Below are positions 25,589-35,008 of a DNA stretch of 64,000 nt, one piece after another (the stretch's first letter is position 1; each line of letters opens with the position of its first letter). The DNA is from Sphingopyxis bauzanensis (GTDB taxonomy: Bacteria; Pseudomonadota; Alphaproteobacteria; Sphingomonadales; Sphingomonadaceae): the NCBI RefSeq assembly GCF_002205675.1, contig NZ_NISK01000002.1, positions 248,001-312,000 of the forward strand. Reading direction: 5' to 3'. The notes under the pieces are model-generated. The model was not told the origin of the DNA. It made no database searches and saw only the letters and a program-made list of their open reading frames with translations. The position numbers and the translations under genes are program-made.

Positions 25589-25621
25589 ACCGGCGAGAGC
25601 GGCGCGCCCGGCACAAAAAAA

Positions 25622-25653
25622 CGCCGCTGGTCTCTCGACTGGCGGCGCTTTTT
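25622..25653. terminator. Bidirectional terminator hairpin
   Basis: CGCCGC (25622-25627) pairs with GCGGCG (25642-25647) with an A-run before and a T-run after, between the exonuclease gene and the convergent PEP-CTERM gene. Confidence 0.6.
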
Positions 25654-25667
25654 GATGGCCGTGTTAA

Positions 25668-26267
25668 TCAGGCGTAAGTTACGGCAAACTTCTTGCGGCG
25701 ATTTGCGGCGCGCATTGTGCCGCCGACGAAGCCGAACCCGATCAGCATCATGGCCCAGGCAGCCGGCTCAGGGACGGCGCTCATGCCCTGGACGTCACCG
25801 AATGCGAAATTGTCCACGCCAAGCTGCGCGCTGCTTGAGAACGAGATCGAATTGATGCCCGTCGAGGTGAAGGAGAAGGATGACGGGAAGCCTGAAATTG
25901 CGATCGATTCGAGCAGGTTTCCGCCGATCCCGAATGCGCTGGCAGTCCCCGAGGAATTGCTGACATTGGAGAAGCTGAAAGCGTTGGTAATGCCCGCAAA
26001 GGTGATCGTGAACGGGTTCGCAAAATTGTTGGACGAAGCGAAGATGCCATTGGCTGGTGCAGGGCAACCGCCACCGCACTGCCGGTAAAAGGCATTTGTA
26101 AACGTTGCGCCGAATGCGCTGAAATCATTTCCGATGGCGCCGCCATCAAGGGTTGCAGCCCCTCCCGCGGTCGTTTCGAAATCGATAAATTCCGCTGCAG
26201 TAGCAGGGGCAGCGCCGATGCCGGCGAAGATCATAGCGGAGATGAGAAGTCGCTTCTTAAGTGTCAT
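25668..26267 (-). CDS. PEP-CTERM sorting-signal protein
   Basis: A 199-residue protein with a Sec signal peptide (LKKRLLISAMIFAGIGAAPA, cleavage near AATA-A), a Gly/Asn/Ser-rich middle (many Phe and Asn), and a C-terminal sorting signal VPEPAAWAMMLIGFGFVGG followed by RRK. This is a substrate of the exosortase at 40734-41648: the PEP motif would be cleaved after membrane anchoring and the body released or retained at the surface. The ATG at 26267 has AGGGG upstream. Function of the body is unknown; one CGGGC cysteine pair is present. Confidence 0.85.
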   Translation of the reverse strand: MTLKKRLLISAMIFAGIGAAPATAAEFIDFETTAGGAATLDGGAIGNDFSAFGATFTNAFYRQCGGGCPAPANGIFASSNNFANPFTITFAGITNAFSFSNVSNSSGTASAFGIGGNLLESIAISGFPSSFSFTSTGINSISFSSSAQLGVDNFAFGDVQGMSAVPEPAAWAMMLIGFGFVGGTMRAANRRKKFAVTYA

Positions 26268-26531
26268 GATGCTAGCCCCTGGTTGCGTTAAACATTTGTA
26301 CAAACTTAACTTTCCTAAAGCAGCAAATTACCTTGGCTGCAACCGATTGCTGCCGGGGCCGTCAAATTATCGTCCTGTTTTGAGACATTTCGCATTCGCG
26401 CAAGCTGTTTCGGCGCGCAGCTTACGAATCGAGCATGCGCCGGCGGGGTTGCCGCCTATGCGGCCTGCAATGGGCTGGGCATCGTAGGTTTGGGCTGATA
26501 AAATCGAATCGCCGGGCGCGCGGGGGCCCGA

Positions 26532-27080
26532 TCAACTGCCCTTTTTCTGGGCCCGCGCCGCCTTGACGCCGTCAAGAAACTGCTTTTCGCTGAGCTTTAC
26601 CGCCAATCCATTTTTCGACAGGAAAAATGCGGCGCGCGGCATGGTGATGTTGCCTTCGTTGGTCGTCAGCAAGGCGCCCTGCGGCGTTACCGATGTGATC
26701 TTGCCCAGCACCACCGCCCCGTCGGCGCTCCGCACCGCAGCCCCCGGCTTCAACGCGCCGCCGACGGCTGCCGCATTGGCCTCGGCTTGCCTCAGAACGG
26801 AGAGAATTTTTACCTTCGTCGCTTTCAGAGCAGGGCCCTTGGCACCTTGCACAAAGGCCTGCCTCGGCAACCCTAACCCATTGCCGTCAATCGAGACGGC
26901 GACCCTGTCTCCCGTCACTTTGGCTATCTTGCCGACCTCTTCGCCATTCACGTCATAAACTGTGGCGCCCGCGACCAGCGAAGACGCGGGCGCCGGCTCC
27001 TGCGCCAGCGCCGCCGATCCGGTAAAGGGAGTTGCGCCCGCAAGAAGCAGCGCCGCGATCGGACGTAAAAATTGGTGCAT
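26532..27080 (-). CDS. Exported protein with two PRC-like repeats
   Basis: A 182-residue protein with a signal peptide ending SAALA-Q (about residue 26). Two similar segments follow, VYDVNGEEVGKIAKVTGDRV and AVRSADGAVVLGKITSVT, resembling PRC-barrel strands, so it may be a two-copy periplasmic PRC-like protein. AGGAG lies eight bases before the ATG at 27080. No catalytic motif was seen. A signal for secretion suggests an envelope-associated role; the rest is unknown. Confidence 0.7.
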   Translation of the reverse strand: MHQFLRPIAALLLAGATPFTGSAALAQEPAPASSLVAGATVYDVNGEEVGKIAKVTGDRVAVSIDGNGLGLPRQAFVQGAKGPALKATKVKILSVLRQAEANAAAVGGALKPGAAVRSADGAVVLGKITSVTPQGALLTTNEGNITMPRAAFFLSKNGLAVKLSEKQFLDGVKAARAQKKGS

Positions 27081-27247
27081 TTGAACGCTCCTGTACCAAG
27101 CATTTCCTCGCGTGTAGCATTTTGTGGCCGCATTCCGAATAGGATGGTGTCGGTCGTGCAAGGGACACGGCGAGCCGACGGCCTGCCCATAGGCCGCATT
27201 TTACAATGGCCTCGACCAATAACCCGGTCATGGGCACCCGGCATCCC

Positions 27248-28243
27248 TTACCGGGGACGCTTCGTGCGTCGAGCGTGGATGATACCATCCTCGGCCGCCA
27301 GTTTCTGCCAGCGATCGAAACGCGCCAGAGGCAATAAGCCCTCGGCGATCGCGGCGCGGACAGCGCAGCCCGGCTCACCGCCATGCGCGCAGTTCGAAAA
27401 ACGGCATTGCTGCGCGACGAGGATGAAATCGTCGAAGACCTCGGCTATGCCCTCGGCCGCATCCGATAGCTGCAGCTCGCGCATGCCGGGTGTGTCTAGC
27501 AACCAGCCACCCTGCGCCAGACGGTGCATCTCCCTGACGGTCGTCGTGTGGCGCCCGGTGCCGTCGCCAGCGCGGATGGGCTGCGTCGCGATACTGTCCG
27601 AACCCCGTAGCGTATTGACCAGCGTTGACTTGCCAACGCCCGAGGAACCGAGCAACGCGACGGTTTTCCCCTTGCCGCACCAGCCAGCGAGCCGGGCGGC
27701 GCTTTCGGCATCGCGGCCATTGACGGTTTCAACATCCAGACCGGGCTGGATTGCGCGCGCCGCCGCCGCGAAATCCTCCAAGCGATCGGTCAGGTCGATC
27801 TTGGTGAGGACCACGACAGGATCCACGCCCACCTCGCGCGCCAGCACCAGATAGCGTTCCAATCGCGCCACGCTGAAATCCTCGTTGCAGGAGGCGACGA
27901 TGAACAATGTCTCGACGTTGGCGGCGATCATCTGCTCTTTGCGCGGATCGCCGGGCGCGCGCCGCTTGAACAGGTTCATCCGGCGCAGGACGCGCATGGG
28001 CGCGGCCGTATCGCGGTCGATCAGCAGCCAGTCGCCGACAGTCGGATGGTCGTCACCCGGTTCCGCACCCGTTATATAGGGGGTGATGAAGCTCTCAAAC
28101 CCAGCGCCCGCCACGGCGATCTTGCCGCGATGAACCGCCATGACCCGTACGGGGCGACATTGCCCGACATCGGCTTCGGAGACCTGATCGCTGAAAAACT
28201 CGTTCCAGCCGAGTTCTTCCAGGCATTTGTCAGTTGATTGCAT
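27248..28243 (-). CDS. rsgA: Ribosome small-subunit GTPase RsgA
   Basis: A 331-residue circularly permuted GTPase that checks 30S subunit maturation. N-terminal OB-fold, then G4 (VVLTKIDL) before G1 (LLGSSGVGKSTLVNTL), and DTPGMREL (G3). The C-terminal zinc motif is CRFSNCAHGGEPGC, with Cys-x4-Cys-x-His-x5-Cys spacing. The ATG at 28243 is chosen because it gives a normal length; AAGGATG lies about 15 bases upstream, which is a long spacing. It is cytoplasmic. Divergent from it is the broken GGDEF-EAL gene. Confidence 0.9.
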   Translation of the reverse strand: MQSTDKCLEELGWNEFFSDQVSEADVGQCRPVRVMAVHRGKIAVAGAGFESFITPYITGAEPGDDHPTVGDWLLIDRDTAAPMRVLRRMNLFKRRAPGDPRKEQMIAANVETLFIVASCNEDFSVARLERYLVLAREVGVDPVVVLTKIDLTDRLEDFAAAARAIQPGLDVETVNGRDAESAARLAGWCGKGKTVALLGSSGVGKSTLVNTLRGSDSIATQPIRAGDGTGRHTTTVREMHRLAQGGWLLDTPGMRELQLSDAAEGIAEVFDDFILVAQQCRFSNCAHGGEPGCAVRAAIAEGLLPLARFDRWQKLAAEDGIIHARRTKRPR

Positions 28244-28360
28244 AACGCGGCGAAAGCATCCTTCTGCGACCCCAAAGAGAATATGCCGCGTTGGTCGCTG
28301 TGCGGACATCGACTATAGCCGACGCTGTCGGGTGATGGCGAGAGGCGACGATTCCTTCTC

Positions 28361-29547
28361 GTGCGCTTGTCGATCAAAAGCCGGACCTGCCAAAAGCTGT
28401 TCGACGTCACCGACGAGCGTGACATTGTCGCACGCATCGGCGGCGATGAGTTTCTGATCATTAAGCGCGACATTGCGGATGTGCGCGATGCCCAGCAGCT
28501 GGCGTCGGCCATCCTCGCGGCCTTCGCGCGCGACATGGATATCACCCGCGATCCGATGGCGGTCGGGGTCAGCATCGGCGTGGCGCTATTTCCTGCCGAT
28601 GCCATCGACGCCGAGACCCTGCGCCACAATGCCGACGTCGCGCTCTACCGCGCGAAGGAACGCGGGCGCGGCATGGCCTGTTTCTTCGACCTGGAAATGG
28701 AACGCCTGGTTCGCGAGCGACGCGAGCTCGAGCATGACCTGCGACACGCGATCACGCGCGGCGAGCTCAGCTTGATGTTCCAGCCGCTCGTCGCGACCGC
28801 GGGCGGCGCGATCGTCGGCTATGAAGCGTTGCTGCGCTGGGCCCGCCCGACCCGCGGCCCGCTCCTGCCCGACATCTTCGTTCCGATCGCGGAAGATATC
28901 GGCGCGATCATCCCGATCGGCGAATGGGTCCTGAAACAAGCGTGCCGCGCGGCGGTCCGCTGGCCGGCGCATGTCAACATCGCGGTCAATGTATTGGCCG
29001 TGCAGTTCCAGGTTCCCAACCTGCCCGCGATTGTCGAGGCGGTGCTCGCCGAAACCGGGCTTGCTGCCACCCGTCTCGAACTCGAGGTCACCGAAAGCGT
29101 CATGCTGCGCGACCGCGCCTCAGCGCTGGAGGCGCTTCACCGCTTGAAGGCACTGGGCGTCCGGATCGTGATGGACGATTTTGGCACCGGCTATTCGTCG
29201 CTGAGCAATCTGCAGGCTTTCCCGTTCGACAAGATCAAGATCGATCGCAGTTTTGCCACATCACCGACGACGCGTCGGCACGCTCGATCATTCGTGCGAT
29301 TGTCGGCCTCGGTCGCAGCCTCGACTTGCCTGTCGTGGCCGAAGGGGTGGAGACGGAAGCGCAGCGCCTGATGGTGCTCGAAGAAGGATGCCCACAGGCG
29401 CAAGGGTTCCTATTTGGGACGCCCGCCGAAGCCGTGGTTGGCGGACCACAATTACGCATCGTTGGCGAGGCGGTGCCGGCGCGGGACGCCGCAGCGTCGC
29501 GTTCGCAGCGCGCCTTCAAGCGGCCAAGCGGGGGTTTCGGACTGTAA
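28361..29547 (+). pseudogene. GGDEF-EAL protein, truncated and frameshifted
   Basis: The remnant begins just before IVARIGGDEFLII: only ~25 residues precede the GGDEF motif where ~80-100 are normal, so the N terminus is lost. The EAL domain is intact up to DDFGTGYSSL and KIKIDRSF, then the frame is lost near 29250-29280. The rest (LPVVAEGVETEAQ, ending at 29547) continues in the -1 frame, consistent with a one-base deletion. A sequencing error could explain the frameshift but not the missing start. If functional it would make or degrade c-di-GMP. Confidence 0.75.
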
Positions 29548-29824
29548 GCAAAACGGATCCGACTGGATCCGACCCGCAGCGTCGCGCCTTCAATCTAGGT
29601 GCGCCGCTCGCTCCCCAGCTCCGCCCGACATCCTGGCCTATCCTTCCGACCGCGATGCCGCGCGCTGCGGCGCAGACAGGAGTCGCTCAACCTAATGGCA
29701 TATCTGTCGCTGGCACCGCTCCACCGATCGAGAAGCCCTTGCAGCGCGCGCCAGTGTCGGGTCAATATGTCGTTCACCGCCGGTTAGGCGAAAACCGTTT
29801 ACCCAGCTGCCGAGGAGAAATGTG

Positions 29825-30199
29825 ATGAAGAAATTTCTGGCCGCCGCGCTGCTCGCGGCTCTCGCCCTGCCCTCTGCTTCCGCTTATGCGGACCCCCCGC
29901 CTTGGGCGCCCGCGCACGGAAAACGGGCAAAGGAGCGCGCGCTTTATGACCGTGACGGCCGCTATTATGAGCCGCGCCGCCTGTCGCGCGGCGATCGCAT
30001 CTGGCGCGGCCGCGATGGGCGCTATCACTGCCGCCGTGATAACGGCACCACCGGCCTGATCATCGGCGCAGCGGTCGGCGCGCTCGTTGGGCGCGAACTC
30101 GACGGCGGGCGCGACCGAACTGTCGGCACGATCCTCGGTGCGGCTGGTGGCGGCTTGCTTGGCCGGGCAATCGATCGCGGCGAAATCAAGTGCCGCTGA
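29825..30199 (+). CDS. Glycine-zipper 2TM-like exported protein
   Basis: A 124-residue protein with a signal peptide ending AYA-DPPPW (about residue 22), a charged region with GRYYEPRRLSRG, and a Gly-zipper segment (GLIIGAAVGALVGRELDGG) repeated later as TILGAAGGGLLGRAIDRG. This is the glycine-zipper 2TM-like family, placed in the outer envelope. GAGGAG lies seven bases before the ATG at 29825. Specific function unknown; members are often stress-linked. Confidence 0.85.
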   Translation: MKKFLAAALLAALALPSASAYADPPPWAPAHGKRAKERALYDRDGRYYEPRRLSRGDRIWRGRDGRYHCRRDNGTTGLIIGAAVGALVGRELDGGRDRTVGTILGAAGGGLLGRAIDRGEIKCR

Positions 30200-31020
30200 C
30201 CGCAGCCTGCGGTTAGCTGCGCGAGCGGCTGATCAGAAGCTAAATCTCTTGGCATTTGACGGTCGGACGCTCGGCGCAGCAGCCCTAACTCGCAGAAATA
30301 GTTGCGCTGCAACTGCTCGATCGCCGCGTCGCGCGCGGTATCGCCGAACTGGTCGCTCGCTATCTCTATCGCCTAGTTGAGTTCAATGGCCGCAAGACTT
30401 TCGCCGGGCGCATCGAGCATCGGCCACTGTAACGGCGCGACCAGCCGGTCGCACACTGCACGCCATTTGGCACTTTTGGGTGCCGGGTCGGCGATAGATT
30501 CCTGTCGCCGCTGCGTTAACACGGGCCTGTCGGATCTTCTGCTAGGTTGTTGATCTGGTTAAACGATCCGAGTGCAAGGTTGAACCCATTTTTATTGACC
30601 AGCTTTCGGGATCGGACCGCTCGAAGATCGGCAATAGCTCGAGTTGATCGGCCTCAGGCGGCCGGTCGAGCTTGCTGTGATCGCGCAGGGCAGCCGCCCG
30701 CAACACCGTCGCCGGGGCAAACCCCGATGCCGCTGCTATCGCGCGGATGCGCCGATGGCCTTCGAATCGACGCGAGCGCAGCGTCGGCATTGGTACGAGC
30801 CCCAGGATAGAAAATGGCCCCGCCCATTTCGCTGTCGCTTCTCTTCGAGCGATCTGTTCGGCGAGCGTTTGGTGGCGACGCGAAGCCGGGTGCGGCGTTC
30901 CTTGCAGCCGCTGACCAGCCAAGGACCGACTGGCGCCGGCCGGTAAGTCCGATTGTTCGAGCCACATCCTGTGCTAATCATGCCGCGCCCGGGTGGTGAC
31001 CCGTAATGAGGGGAAGAAGA
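30200..31020. other. Gene-poor stretch with decayed frames
   Basis: About 820 bases without a supported gene. A leftward frame (30542-30967) has a segment with gene-like third-position GC (GFAPATVLRAAALRDHSKLD), and another around 30230-30380 reads QLQRNYFCELGLL, but both lack starts or run into stops. They look like remnants of lost genes. No repeat boundaries or insertion-sequence ends were seen. Confidence 0.4.
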
Positions 31021-31575
31021 GTGGTCGGCGAATGGCAAGCTTCGATCGCGCCGCCGCAAATGGCAGATTGGGTGACAATCGCCGCTTGCCTGGTTGCGGC
31101 CGCGATGTCGATGCGGGCGGCCGCGCGCGGCACTTCGGCCGCGTTCGAACGCCATTTCTGGCAGTTTGCGGCGGGGCTGCTAGTTCTCCTCGCAATCAAC
31201 GAACTTCTCGATCTACACACGCTGATAACGATCGCGGGCCGGACGCATGCCAAAGCCTTCGGCTGGTATGGTGCGCATCGCGCAGCGCAATATGCCTTCG
31301 TCATCGCGCTATCCGGCGTCGCCGCCATGGCAGGGCTGGCAATACTCTGGCTGACCCGGCGCGCCGATCATGCCGTCCGTCTTGCTGTGGTGGGCTTTGC
31401 ATTCATCGGCCTTTTCGCGCTCCTGCGCGCGGCGTCATTTCATCACCTTGACGATTTTCTGGGCGGCCGCACCTTCCGAATTGACTGGAGTTCGGTGCCG
31501 GAGATGGTCGGCATCGGGATCGTCGCCAGTGCAGCGGCAATCTATCCTCGCACCCCCGACATGGACGCGTCATAG
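31021..31575 (+). CDS. Conserved membrane protein of unknown function
   Basis: A ~184-residue protein with four hydrophobic spans (about residues 13-28, 40-56, 82-104 and 112-132). It carries the motif LAINELLDLHTLITIAG and later KAFGWYGAHRA, which recur in a family of alphaproteobacterial membrane proteins, sometimes misannotated as isopropylmalate isomerase; no such enzyme motif is present. The GTG at 31021 has AGGGGAAG upstream; an ATG at 31006 is also possible. Its role is unknown. Confidence 0.7.
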   Translation: MVGEWQASIAPPQMADWVTIAACLVAAAMSMRAAARGTSAAFERHFWQFAAGLLVLLAINELLDLHTLITIAGRTHAKAFGWYGAHRAAQYAFVIALSGVAAMAGLAILWLTRRADHAVRLAVVGFAFIGLFALLRAASFHHLDDFLGGRTFRIDWSSVPEMVGIGIVASAAAIYPRTPDMDAS

Positions 31576-31815
31576 GCTGCCGAGACACTTGGACGCATAG
31601 GATCTGCGCTGCATCTACATCTTCGCTACAGCGACGCCAAATCAGGTGGGCAAAACAATAGCCAAAAATGGACGTTCTGCGTGGCCGGTGCGGTTAAAGC
31701 CATGGACGAATTGGCGAAAATCAGAGGCAGGAAAGTCGCAGCACCGATCACGCCACGCTGGACAGAGGACAAAAACCGCCTAGCATCTGTCGACGAAGAC
31801 AAGCGGGAAAGATTG

Positions 31816-32874
31816 ATGCAGTCATCCGGGGGAGCAGGGCCAGCGCCGCTGCAGCATTTGCCTTTGCTCGATGGCTGGCGCGCGCTGAGCATTACGCTCG
31901 TGCTTGCCGGTCACCTTGTGCCGATCGGGCCGAGCGGCTGGCAGCTTAACGAGCCGACGGCTGCGACGGGCATGGTGATGTTCTTCACCTTGTCGGGCTT
32001 TCTCATCACCCGCTTTCTGATCGAGGACGGCGATATCCGCCGGTTCCTCATCCGGCGGCTTTTGCGGATCGTTCCCCTCGGCTGGCTCGGCATGCTGCTC
32101 GCCTTCGTCGTGGCAGGCGGCGCAAATACCGGCGAGATTTTTGGCAATTTGCTGTTCGTAGCCAATCTGCCACCCGCTTCGCTGGTGGCTCCGGGCGCGC
32201 ATTTCTGGAGCCTTTGCCTCGAAGTTCAATTTTACCTATCGGTCGCCTTGCTGGTGGCGGTTGGCGGCAAACGAGCCCTGCTGATCATCCCGCTCGCCAG
32301 CGCTGCGATTACCTGCGCGCGCTTCTACTGGCAGGAGCCGATATCGATCGTAACCTGGTTCCGGGCCGATGAGATCCTCGCCGGGGCAACGCTGGCGCTG
32401 ATCTATGAAGGCTGGTTCGGTGAGCGGGTCCGCCGCATGGTCGCGCGGCCGAGTATCTTTCTGCTGCTTCCGCTGCTGTTTGCGAGCGCCGATGTGCGGA
32501 TCGGTTATCTGCCCTATCTGCGGCCCTACATCTGCGCATTGATGATCGGAGCGTCGTTGTACAACGCGCCGGGCTGGCTTCGCACTCTTTGCGAGTGGCG
32601 CAGCGTGGTTTATGTCGCTCAGACATCCTACGCCCTCTATGTCTTCCACGGCATTTTTGCGGGCAGCTGGCTCGGCTCGGGCGACACCTTGGTCAAATAT
32701 GCCAAGCGCCCCTTCCTCCTCGCAGCCACCTTCGCATGCGCCCATCTCTCGACGTTCCATTATGAGCGGCGCTGGAACTCCCTGGGCAGGCGTTTGGCCG
32801 GCCGTTCCGCCCGTGCCGATGTCGCCGCCGGGTTGGCGCAAGACGCGGCAATGCCGAAAAATCCACTCGCCTGA
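31816..32874 (+). CDS. Acyltransferase family 3 (OafA/YrhL-like) membrane protein
   Basis: A 352-residue protein with about ten hydrophobic spans and the family start LPLLDGWRALSITLVLAGHL, including the conserved His, then SGFLITRFLIEDGDIRRFLI. Such enzymes O-acylate surface carbohydrates or lipids from the membrane. The ATG at 31816 matches the usual N terminus; an upstream GTG (31681) would add 45 hydrophilic residues. It may modify the exopolysaccharide or lipid A; the target is not determinable. Confidence 0.85.
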   Translation: MQSSGGAGPAPLQHLPLLDGWRALSITLVLAGHLVPIGPSGWQLNEPTAATGMVMFFTLSGFLITRFLIEDGDIRRFLIRRLLRIVPLGWLGMLLAFVVAGGANTGEIFGNLLFVANLPPASLVAPGAHFWSLCLEVQFYLSVALLVAVGGKRALLIIPLASAAITCARFYWQEPISIVTWFRADEILAGATLALIYEGWFGERVRRMVARPSIFLLLPLLFASADVRIGYLPYLRPYICALMIGASLYNAPGWLRTLCEWRSVVYVAQTSYALYVFHGIFAGSWLGSGDTLVKYAKRPFLLAATFACAHLSTFHYERRWNSLGRRLAGRSARADVAAGLAQDAAMPKNPLA

Positions 32875-33028
32875 TCTTCAGGCAAAAAACCTGGTCGTCT
32901 AACCCGATCGCTTGCGGTCCGGCGTGGCTACGGCACTGCGATCCCAGGTCCATCCCACGCAGCAAGATCGGCCGCGTCACTTTGACCAAAGATTATGCTG
33001 AGGCGTTCGCAACGTAAACCGCGCTGTC

Positions 33029-35008
33029 TCACCGGCGAGATACCTGCTGACCGAAGTAACTTGGCAAGGGCCATCTAGTCAGGACGACCTTCCGCCTGCT
33101 GGTCATGGCCGCTACGTCGCCGCGACACGACGCAGCAGTAAAGTCGAGCAACGCAGAGCGCCACGGCTGGTCCGGATAGTTTTTAGCCATTAAAGGGCGC
33201 GCCTTTTGAAGAAGCGCAAGAGCTTCCACCGTGTTTCCACCTTTGCAATATATGTCAGCTAGCTCGACCTGAATCGGAGCCAGATTGCGATGCTTTTGCT
33301 TCTCAGCGATTGGCAGGGCTTGTTTAAGAAGCTGGGTGGCTTCGCTTAGGTCGCCTGTGGCCCGAAGTGCCAACGCCAGATTGTAAGTAGGAAAGATCAG
33401 TTCTTCGTTGCCCTCGCTCCTTTGCGCCGACTGGATAGCGATGGCCCTGCGCAAAAGCGGGATGGCGTGGCGATAGCGCGCTCGTTCGACGCGGATTCGC
33501 GCAATGTTGTTGAGGGTCACGGCTACCTCAGGGTGATCTTTCCCCAGCACTTTCTCTGCCAGCGGAAGTTGGCGAGACCAATATCGCTCCGCTGCCCCGG
33601 GGTCGTTTGCCAGATAAGCCACAGCGCCGAGTTGATTGAGGTCTTGGATAGTGCGCGGATGCAATGGGCCCTGTCGGGCCAGGCGTATCGCTAACGCTTT
33701 GTCATAATAGGCACGGGCGTCGGCATAGCGATTGGCACCGAGATAAACCTGCCCCAACGCCTCGTAATCACGCGCGACCTCCGGCCCCTCTCCTTGATTG
33801 CGCGCACGGTCGATCTTGAGCGCGCGCTGGATCAAATCCTCAGCCCTTTTCACGTTGCCGAGGTAGCCTTCAGTTTCTCCCAGACCCGCCAGAATGCGGG
33901 GAACGAGATAGATGCGGTCAAAATCGCGCGACCGCGTCAAGGCCAATGCTTCGCGGTAGGCGCGCGCGGCGGCTTCGTCATCCGCTTGCCATGAAAGCGC
34001 CTCTGCCAAGGCAAGTTTCTGCCTCGCCCGGAGACCTGGATCGGCAGCGCCGTCGGTGAGGCTGCGGCGAAGCAATAAGTCCCCCTGCTTGAACAAGCCC
34101 AGGTTTGTATACACTTCGCCCAGCGTCACTTGCAGTTCAGCCTTGACCGTCGGTTCATTGGCCAATTCGCGATCGATCCGTAGCGCGCCAAGATCCACTA
34201 TCTGCCGAGCGGTTATTACCTCGCCCTGCGCCTGAGACGGATCCGCGACGGCAAACATGGATTTGACGAACTCCACGGTGCGCTCTGCGGTCACGGTCTT
34301 CTGGCGCGCAATATCGCGTTGCGTGATCGCTTCGCCCCGAGAAACCAGTGCGAAAACCGCTAGCGATGCGACCAGGAGCAACGCCAGCGCGAGTATTGAT
34401 GTGGCAATGACCAGTTGTCTTGTGCGTCGGCTTTGTTCGCGCTGGCGCAGCTCATCGAACGCAAGGCCCGTAATGCCTGAGATCAGCTTCAGCCGGGCCA
34501 AGTTCTTACCGTCCATCCCGGGCCTGATGTCAGCCGCAAGCGGCTCCTGACCCCCGCTCTCGAACAGGGCTGGCGGGAAGGCACCGTCGTCGGACGGGTC
34601 GTCGGCGTTGCGAAGTGGGCGCGGTTCGCCCGCTATCACGAGACATTGAATTTCCGATTGTCGCCCCAGGCGGATAAATTCCCGGATTTCCTCGTTGACC
34701 CAGCGCGAACGCGCGCCATTTGGTGAACAGATCACGATCAGGGATGCGGACTGCGCGAGCGCGACCTGCACCGAAGCCGCCAGGTTGGCAGATGCTGACA
34801 GTTCCGCGCGATCTTGGAATATCGGGGGTAGCCGATTACCCAAAGTTCCGACCTTGGTGTCTCGCCCGATTAGCTTGGCGGGAAAGCGATATGTCTCCAA
34901 CGCACGGTGGAGCCAGCGCGACTGCGCGCGATCTCGCTGGTTATAGCTGATGAAAGCGGCATACCGCTTCAGGTCGCCGCTATGGTCAGGGTCAGGCGGT
35001 GATGGCAC
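33029..35008 (-). CDS. TIR-transmembrane-TPR protein
   Basis: A 659-residue protein. Residues ~14-150 are a TIR domain with YAAFISYNQRD (box 1), PPIFQDRAELSASANL (BB-loop region) and SRWVNEEIREF, whose Glu is at the position of the NAD-cleaving Glu of active TIRs. One transmembrane span lies near residues 198-218 (VIATSILALALLLVASLAVF), followed by TPR repeats to the end with LNNIARIRVERARYRHAI. The GTG at 35008 is chosen because longer frames overlap the upstream gene; it still overlaps the PEP-CTERM gene by 17 bases. Role (defence, signalling or scaffold) is inference. Confidence 0.75.
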   Translation of the reverse strand: MPSPPDPDHSGDLKRYAAFISYNQRDRAQSRWLHRALETYRFPAKLIGRDTKVGTLGNRLPPIFQDRAELSASANLAASVQVALAQSASLIVICSPNGARSRWVNEEIREFIRLGRQSEIQCLVIAGEPRPLRNADDPSDDGAFPPALFESGGQEPLAADIRPGMDGKNLARLKLISGITGLAFDELRQREQSRRTRQLVIATSILALALLLVASLAVFALVSRGEAITQRDIARQKTVTAERTVEFVKSMFAVADPSQAQGEVITARQIVDLGALRIDRELANEPTVKAELQVTLGEVYTNLGLFKQGDLLLRRSLTDGAADPGLRARQKLALAEALSWQADDEAAARAYREALALTRSRDFDRIYLVPRILAGLGETEGYLGNVKRAEDLIQRALKIDRARNQGEGPEVARDYEALGQVYLGANRYADARAYYDKALAIRLARQGPLHPRTIQDLNQLGAVAYLANDPGAAERYWSRQLPLAEKVLGKDHPEVAVTLNNIARIRVERARYRHAIPLLRRAIAIQSAQRSEGNEELIFPTYNLALALRATGDLSEATQLLKQALPIAEKQKHRNLAPIQVELADIYCKGGNTVEALALLQKARPLMAKNYPDQPWRSALLDFTAASCRGDVAAMTSRRKVVLTRWPLPSYFGQQVSRR

